DNA of 11,977 nucleotides from JBDKVA01 sp039679375 (GTDB lineage: Bacteria > Bacillota > Clostridia > Acetivibrionales > DTU013). Location: assembly GCA_039679375.1 (NCBI GenBank), contig JBDKVA010000196.1, positions 1 to 11,977 on the forward strand, in the 5' to 3' direction. A program made the translations under genes and the position numbers. Below are positions 7,849 to 11,977 of this stretch, piece by piece (the stretch's first letter is position 1; the number at the start of each line of letters is the position of its first letter). The notes under the pieces are model-generated. The model was not told where the DNA came from. It was given only the letters and a program-made list of their open reading frames with translations, and ran no database searches.

Positions 7849-7887
7849 CACTATGGAGCAAGACAGTTGACCATGGTCTTTTTAAAA

Positions 7888-7909
7888 ATATATTATATAT
7901 CATATATTT
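7888..7909 (-). promoter_or_regulatory. Putative GntR operator, copy 2 (upstream of the transporter)
   Basis: On the minus strand this reads AATATATGATATAT followed by AATATAT, and the whole 21 nt equals plus 11389-11409. The centre is C7901, with six-base arms ATATAT on each side. It overlaps the stop codon of the MmgE/PrpD gene (7893-7895). A TATAAT on the minus strand (7897 to 7892) lies inside it and could be a -10 element, but no convincing -35 was found. I infer separate control of the transporter by the same regulator. Confidence 0.6.
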
Positions 7910-9230
7910 CATTAAAAAGTCCAGCCATACAGCTTTCTCCCCGCAAGGATAATACAAGCCGTAATATCGTACGGGCTGTTCCTTCTTTATATCCGCTTGC
8001 AAGCATAGCTGAAATAAACTTATCCTCGATCTGTTCATAATCCGGAGCATCATTCGAGCCAGATACTTCTTTACATACACTGCTCTGATTCTTGAAAAAA
8101 ATAGTGACCTTTGCCCAACGTGCAGGAAAAGCCTCTGTCGCACCCGCATCCTCGATTACTTTTACCTTTCTGGCTAAGCATAAAACATGCTCATTCTTAC
8201 GTATCTCTTCTTTGAAGCCACTTAACGCCACCCGCCCATAGAGGATTGCCAAGGCTATACAATAGGGCAAAGAAAATTTTGCCTGGTCTTCTGTATCGCA
8301 CTTAAGCGTACCAGTAAGATCAACACTGACTTTATAAGTTTCGACCAAGATCCTTTCTATTTCCTCAGCATGGATTTCCCTTCCATTTAAAAGAGCAAGA
8401 ACAGCATCTAAGGGAGAATTCGTATGTCCGCAGGATGCATAAATCTTATAAAAAGCTGTTGTGGACAAGTATTCCATGTTGTCAATCGCATTGATCAAAT
8501 CCCCTGACGCTGCTGTACTTGTCGCATTTACAAATCCCTTGCTCCCCATAAGGATATCATCCGGCCCGGTGAAACCGCGTTGCGCCAAAAGAGCCGCCAT
8601 ACTGCCATTTCGACAGGCTTGTCCGATATTCAACGCCTTTGCATAGCTGCCGAAGGTCTCCTGTAAACCGGCTGCCGTCGTTCCAGCAATCCCTAAGGCG
8701 TTGACTGTCTTTTTTTCATCGAGCCCCAAAAAATAAGCGGCAACAGCAGCGGCGGCAAACACCCCACAGGTTCCGGTCGTATGCCAATAGCGGTAATGCG
8801 AAGGATTCACCGTCCGGCCCAGACGGATGAACACCTCATATCCTATCACCACTGCTTTTAAAAATTCCTCACCAGTGCAAGCAAATCTTTCACCAAAAGC
8901 CAAGGCTACTGGCAACGCAATAGACCCGGGGTGTCCGATAGCCAAACGATGCCCATCGTCCAATTCCGCCACATGCCCCATGATGCCATTGATAAATACA
9001 GCATCCAACAAAGAAGCTTTCCGTCTGCTTCCAATGACATGCACATCCGGGGTACCACCAAACTCTTTTATAAGTTGTCTTGCTATATCGGTCTGTGGGT
9101 AATTCTTCCCCAATGCTGCACAGCCAAGCCAATCCACTATGCGGTAAGATATATCATGCAACACATTTTCCGGTATCTTCACTTCTTTGATATTTTGAAT
9201 GAATTTTGCAATTTTTCCCTGACTATTCAT
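7893..9230 (-). CDS. MmgE/PrpD family protein (2-methylcitrate dehydratase-like)
   Basis: A 445-residue protein of normal length for the MmgE/PrpD family. Recognised stretches are the N-terminal DWLGCAALG (33-41), the active-site regions HVAELDDGHRLAIGHPGS (86-103) and YRYWHTTGTCGVFAAAAVAA (147-166), then KALNIGQACRNGSMAALLAQ (198-217), KIYASCGHTNSPLDA (262-276) and a C-terminal FSLPYC (319-324). Family knowledge: members include 2-methylcitrate dehydratase, cis-aconitate decarboxylase and iminodisuccinate epimerase, all acting on di- or tricarboxylates without a metal. The exact reaction cannot be told from sequence, and no citrate synthase-like partner for a methylcitrate cycle is present. 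AGGAG about 10 nt before the ATG at 9230 supports this start; the frame stays open to 9401 but that stretch contains a terminator hairpin. The gene lies between DUF1847 (221 bp upstream) and the transporter (92 bp downstream). Confidence 0.92.
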   Translation of the reverse strand: MNSQGKIAKFIQNIKEVKIPENVLHDISYRIVDWLGCAALGKNYPQTDIARQLIKEFGGTPDVHVIGSRRKASLLDAVFINGIMGHVAELDDGHRLAIGHPGSIALPVALAFGERFACTGEEFLKAVVIGYEVFIRLGRTVNPSHYRYWHTTGTCGVFAAAAVAAYFLGLDEKKTVNALGIAGTTAAGLQETFGSYAKALNIGQACRNGSMAALLAQRGFTGPDDILMGSKGFVNATSTAASGDLINAIDNMEYLSTTAFYKIYASCGHTNSPLDAVLALLNGREIHAEEIERILVETYKVSVDLTGTLKCDTEDQAKFSLPYCIALAILYGRVALSGFKEEIRKNEHVLCLARKVKVIEDAGATEAFPARWAKVTIFFKNQSSVCKEVSGSNDAPDYEQIEDKFISAMLASGYKEGTARTILRLVLSLRGESCMAGLFNEIYDI

Positions 9231-9281
9231 GTCCGCAGTTCTCCTATTCCATAGAATCCGGTATATAACCATCGGAAACAT

Positions 9282-9324
9282 AAAAATAAAAGCGCTTTGC
9301 CAATCGAATCTCAGGCAAAGCGCT
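9282..9324 (-). terminator. Rho-independent terminator inside the catabolic cluster
   Basis: AGCGCTTTGCC (9291-9301) and GGCAAAGCGCT (9314-9324) are perfect 11-bp inverted copies with a 12-nt loop. On the minus strand the stem is followed by TTTTATTTTTA. It lies between the DUF1847 stop and the MmgE/PrpD start. A second hairpin, GGTCC/GGACC (9325-9329 with 9337-9341), abuts it. It should cut or reduce transcription into the MmgE/PrpD gene, implying a separate promoter, partial read-through or attenuation. Confidence 0.8.
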
Positions 9325-9451
9325 GGTCCCGTTGCAGGACCTTCCTTAAAGCATCTATTTTCAGCACCTTGTACCAATGTCATCCCAGGCATTTCCAGCA
9401 TATGTATCTACCAGCTACCACAAAATTACAAAGTCACTGCCCTACTTTACA

Positions 9452-10057
9452 TTACACCTCATCCGGATCCATTATATCCAGCTTGCGTTTCCAATAACGG
9501 GAATATATCGCCCCCAAAGGATTATGTGCCAATACCCGATCCTTGACAACGAGATTTGTGACAGGCCCGGCGCAATTATAATTGAAAACAGCATCATGTC
9601 CTACACATAATCCGCAGGAAATATATAGTTCAACCCCTTTTTCAGCCAAGAACCGTGCCTGGAATTTTGGATTGCACATGGCTTCATGTTCTAGTTCCGG
9701 CTTGACCTGTTTCAAGCCCAGATCTTTTTTAGCGACACTACAATTTTTGCAGCAGACACTATAGAATTCAAAGCCTTGTCTTTCAAAAAACCTAGCAATG
9801 TAATGTGCTTCAGCATTGAGCCCGATGCAAAAAGCCATTCCCAGTTTTTTATATCCCATAGCTTTAGAGAACTCTGCCGTTTCCTGCAAGCGAGTGATAT
9901 TACTATAAAAAGTCCCTTCCACATACGCCGCAGCCTTCATGATCTTGAGTTCTTCTGATGTATATGCAGCCTTTACAGCTTCGCTGTCCATGCCTGTACA
10001 ATTTATCCCTTTGGTATAGCATGCATGCGTGGAACAATCCGCACAACCACATTTCAT
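9452..10057 (-). CDS. DUF1847 family cysteine-rich, predicted metal-binding protein
   Basis: A 201-residue soluble protein that I recognise as the DUF1847 family. It has 13 cysteines. Five are at the N-terminus, including CGCADC (3-8), with Cys13 and Cys20 after; others are Cys77 in GMAFCIGLNAEAH, CCKNC (102-106), Cys128, CGLC (148-151) and Cys162. The clustering suggests bound zinc or an iron-sulphur cluster, but no function has been established that I know of. There is no signal peptide or membrane helix, so it is cytoplasmic. GGAGG lies about 9 nt before the ATG. It follows the enolase-superfamily gene by 113 bp, without a clear terminator between them, so the two are probably co-transcribed from the promoter near 11400. 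A strong terminator follows it. Its place among catabolic genes suggests an accessory or enzymatic role in the same pathway; this is inference. Confidence 0.88.
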   Translation of the reverse strand: MKCGCADCSTHACYTKGINCTGMDSEAVKAAYTSEELKIMKAAAYVEGTFYSNITRLQETAEFSKAMGYKKLGMAFCIGLNAEAHYIARFFERQGFEFYSVCCKNCSVAKKDLGLKQVKPELEHEAMCNPKFQARFLAEKGVELYISCGLCVGHDAVFNYNCAGPVTNLVVKDRVLAHNPLGAIYSRYWKRKLDIMDPDEV

Positions 10058-10170
10058 GAGAATTCCCCTCCGTCCTTATACACAAATCTTAAAAAAAAAT
10101 TTTCCTATATTCGATTTTCTGCTTCCATGCCTTCCCGCACTGCCTTTTAAAGCTGCAGCCTGCCACAGGT

Positions 10171-11361
10171 TCACCGAACAGTGGTCTTATCCGATTCAGC
10201 AATGGATCTTTCCGTCAGTTCCTGTCCTATGCCTGGTAAATCCGGAACCTCATAAAATCCATCCTTCGGCAGGTAATTATATTTACAAGTATTGATATTT
10301 CCATCAAGCAAAGCATATCTATGCAATTCATGTATAGCAAAATTAGGTATCACACATTCCAATTGCAAAGACGCTGCGGTCATGATAGGACCGCCACAAA
10401 CATGGATCTGGCAGGTACAATCATAAACATGTGCCATATCGGCGATTTTCTTTGCTTCTGTAATCCCGCCACAGGTCCCCAAATCAGGCTGGATAACGGA
10501 AATCGACCCATCTTCCAAAAACGGTCTGAAGCCCCACCGGGTATATATGCGCTCACCTGCGGCAATCGGAATATTGACGCCATCCGCGACTTCCTTCATC
10601 TGTTTGAAATTTAATGGTTGAATCGGTTCTTCATAAAATAGAATGTCGAAGCCCTCTATCATCCTGCCAAACTTTATAGCAGATGTCGTATCCGTGAGAG
10701 CATGCGCTTCGATTATGATGTCCATCTCGTCCCCGACAGCCTTACGAATGGCTTCCAGCCTCTTATAGCCGACATTGAGCACTTTTTTGGAAAGTGTCCC
10801 ACAAAGATTACGGCGCTTTGCATAACCCGCTTCATCTATTTCATTGACATCGACCTTGATGCAATCATAACCATCCTCTAATGCTTTCACAGCCGTTGCT
10901 GCATATTGTTCAGGCGTCGTAAGGATATCTTTCTTTGCCGACCGGTTCCAGCCGAATTGGAGTTGGCTGGCGTATGTCCTGAGCTTATCCCGTGTCTTTC
11001 CCCCTAAAAGCTGATAGACCGGGCACCCCAATGCCTTGCCCTTGATATCCCAAAGAGCCATGTCTATCGCACTCATTCCAGCTGAGACGACCGTACCGCC
11101 GCCTTGTCCCCAAAATGTCTTTTTCTGCATCTTGTGCCAGATTGCCTCGTTCTTCATCGGATCCATACCAATAATGATCTTGGATAGATCCTTGGCCATG
11201 CCAAATCCGGCCGAAGCTCCTACTCCATATGCCATGCCTACTTCACCAAAACCTGATATCCCCTCATCCGTATTGATACGTACAACAATCGGCCGCCATT
11301 TCGCGACTGCAGATTGCAAATCATTCTTTACATCGATGATATCGACACTTACAATTTTCAT
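10171..11361 (-). CDS. Enolase-superfamily enzyme, mandelate racemase/galactonate dehydratase-like
   Basis: A 396-residue member of the mandelate racemase/muconate lactonizing family. The N-terminal capping domain (about 1-125) is followed by a TIM-type barrel. Visible catalytic elements are CIKVD (167-171) on strand 2, Glu218 in IIIEAH as probable first metal ligand with His220 two residues on, Glu244 in FYEEP, Glu270 in AAGER, and His320 in QIHVCGGPI, matching the PHCPLGPI base region of galactonate dehydratase. Family knowledge: this layout abstracts the proton next to a carboxylate with Mg2+ and usually dehydrates a sugar or hydroxy acid; racemases and cycloisomerases are alternatives. 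Substrate specificity cannot be read here. GGGGGAG about 5 nt before the ATG supports the start. It is the first gene of the cluster, with a TTGACA-17-TATTAT promoter overlapped by an operator-like palindrome, so GntR repression is likely. Confidence 0.92.
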   Translation of the reverse strand: MKIVSVDIIDVKNDLQSAVAKWRPIVVRINTDEGISGFGEVGMAYGVGASAGFGMAKDLSKIIIGMDPMKNEAIWHKMQKKTFWGQGGGTVVSAGMSAIDMALWDIKGKALGCPVYQLLGGKTRDKLRTYASQLQFGWNRSAKKDILTTPEQYAATAVKALEDGYDCIKVDVNEIDEAGYAKRRNLCGTLSKKVLNVGYKRLEAIRKAVGDEMDIIIEAHALTDTTSAIKFGRMIEGFDILFYEEPIQPLNFKQMKEVADGVNIPIAAGERIYTRWGFRPFLEDGSISVIQPDLGTCGGITEAKKIADMAHVYDCTCQIHVCGGPIMTAASLQLECVIPNFAIHELHRYALLDGNINTCKYNYLPKDGFYEVPDLPGIGQELTERSIAESDKTTVR

Positions 11362-11382
11362 AATTGCTCCCCCATCTACATA

Positions 11383-11409
11383 ATATATAATATATGATAT
11401 ATAATATAT
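11383..11409. promoter_or_regulatory. Putative GntR operator, copy 3 (over the cluster promoter)
   Basis: A 27-bp inverted repeat centred on G11396 has 13-base arms with a single mismatch (11389 against 11403). Its core AATATATGATATAT (11389-11402) equals the sites before gntR and before the transporter. It covers the -10 hexamer and the expected transcription start of the enolase-superfamily gene, a placement that fits repression. Confidence 0.65.
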
Positions 11410-11429
11410 CTAACAGAATTATTTGTCAA
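11401..11429 (-). promoter_or_regulatory. Sigma-70-type promoter of the catabolic cluster
   Basis: On the minus strand a consensus TTGACA (11429 to 11424), a 17-nt spacer and TATTAT (11406 to 11401) precede the enolase-superfamily gene. Initiation near 11394 would give a leader of about 33 nt. The -10 lies inside the palindrome 11383-11409. Confidence 0.7.
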
Positions 11430-11502
11430 GTCAGAACTAATTTGCTAATTTGGGAACGTTTTTATTAAATTAGTCCCGAAAGTACCGGATAATAATGCAG
11501 GG

Positions 11503-11546
11503 AAAAAGCCCCTCACCTTGACGACAGTCAATCGGTGACGGGCTTT
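11503..11546 (-). terminator. Strong stem-loop terminator upstream of the cluster
   Basis: The stem is AAAGCCC/GGGCTTT (11505-11511 with 11540-11546), TCACC/GGTGA (11513-11517 with 11534-11538) and TTGAC/GTCAA (11518-11522 with 11527-11531), with one C-C mismatch, a two-base bulge and a four-base loop. On the minus strand it is followed by a T run (A run at 11503-11507). It would stop transcription coming from the transposase side before the cluster promoter. The plus strand has only TTT, so it works mainly in the minus direction. Confidence 0.75.
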
Positions 11547-11563
11547 ACCTTCCGAATCACGGG

Positions 11564-11839
11564 GAATCACGGGGTCGGTTCTACTGATGCAGCCAATACC
11601 CCGAAAAATTCAATTTTCTCAGAGAATTATTATGAGATCGCTGGAGTAATTGTCATCTGCTCTTAGCTCGACAACTCAATAACTCCTATGTCACTGTCCA
11701 AGAATCACGGGGTCGGTTCTACTGATGCAGCCAATACCCCGAAAAATTCAATTTCCCCAGAGAATTATTATGGAATCGCTGGAGTGATTGTCATCTGCTC
11801 TTAGCTCGACAACTCAATAACTCCTATGTCACTGTCCAA
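11564..11839. repeat. Two tandem 138-bp direct repeats with REP-like palindromes
   Basis: Units 11564-11701 and 11702-11839 abut exactly and differ at five positions by my alignment. Each starts GAATCACGGGG and carries an imperfect palindrome (11570-11603 and 11708-11741): CGGGGT pairs with ACCCCG and GGTT with AGCC around a 10-nt loop. A further partial copy, GAATCACGGG (11554-11563), sits directly before unit 1. There is no coding frame. The repeats lie just downstream of a REP-associated transposase gene, so I infer REP/BIME-type elements mobilised by it. Confidence 0.8.
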
Positions 11840-11872
11840 CAAATTCCATTAGGTCTATAAAATACGCCTATA

Positions 11873-11977
11873 TTAGGCCCGCGAAATTACACTTTGGCTG
11901 ATTCCTGTAAGCCGTGCAATTTGACGGGTTGATACGCCGTTCACTCGTTTAATTATTCTTAAATACGCATCTCTTTC
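11873..11977 (-). CDS. REP-associated tyrosine transposase (Y1/IS200-like), C-terminal 34 codons
   Basis: An open minus-strand frame enters from the right edge and stops at TAA (11873-11875). The 34 residues run ERDAYLRIIKRVNGVSTRQ, then IARLTGISQSVISRA. This is the helix-turn-helix tail typical of the COG1943 Y1 transposases called RAYT or IS200-like, of the form RQIARxTGISxxVI. The catalytic HUH and tyrosine region lies off the window. Family knowledge: these single-strand nucleases act on REP hairpins near their gene, and REP-like palindromes do lie directly downstream. The identification rests on a short tail, so the family is likely but not certain. Confidence 0.75.
   Translation of the reverse strand, partial: ERDAYLRIIKRVNGVSTRQIARLTGISQSVISRA

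Noticed and set aside
7801..7851. Longer N-terminus for the DcuC-like transporter, starting at 7851.
   Set aside because: The extra 17 residues are basic and polar, contain the leader hairpin and the real ribosome binding site, and the upstream ATG has no Shine-Dalgarno match.
9231..9401. Longer N-terminus for the MmgE/PrpD protein, starting at 9401.
   Set aside because: The extension would translate through a terminator stem-loop and lacks family similarity, while the ATG at 9230 has AGGAG at usable spacing.
11554..11839. Possible CRISPR array from repeated DNA.
   Set aside because: Only two 138-bp units with no variable spacers; they are tandem duplications with REP-like hairpins.

Overview
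The window reads as chromosomal DNA of a low-GC anaerobic Firmicute-type bacterium. Strong Shine-Dalgarno sites, Rho-independent terminators, a glycine riboswitch, an Asp/His FCD-type GntR regulator and a DcuC-type anaerobic dicarboxylate carrier all fit. A Negativicutes-like (Sporomusa/Pelosinus-type) host is my guess; nothing in the window proves it.

Layout. (1) 1-125, minus strand: most of a tandem glycine riboswitch whose target gene lies off the left edge. (2) 270-2561, minus: a membrane-anchored GGDEF-EAL protein for cyclic di-GMP turnover. (3) 2562-3213: AT-rich gene-free DNA with a hairpin, a candidate promoter and an operator-like palindrome. (4) 3214-3876, plus: a GntR/FCD transcription regulator with its own terminator. 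(5) 4163-6151, minus: a Cache-domain chemoreceptor. (6) 6356-11361, minus: a catabolic cluster, in transcription order an enolase-superfamily (mandelate racemase/galactonate dehydratase-like) enzyme, a cysteine-rich DUF1847 protein, an MmgE/PrpD-family enzyme and a DcuC-family transporter, followed by a possible 22-codon overlapping ORF. (7) 11362-11977: the cluster promoter and operator, a strong terminator, two tandem 138-bp repeats containing REP-like palindromes, and the last 34 codons of a REP-associated tyrosine transposase.

How the parts may work together. One near-perfect palindrome, AATATATGATATATT or a close variant, occurs in front of the regulator gene (3096), in front of the transporter (7888-7909) and over the promoter of the first catabolic gene (11383-11409). 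This links the GntR regulator to a cluster 4 to 8 kb away and suggests a self-contained regulon: uptake of a carboxylate by the DcuC-like carrier, dehydration or isomerisation by the enolase-superfamily and MmgE/PrpD enzymes, repression by the GntR protein, and perhaps chemotactic sensing by the adjacent receptor. The substrate is not identifiable from sequence. The role of DUF1847 is unknown, which makes this the most likely undescribed system in the window.
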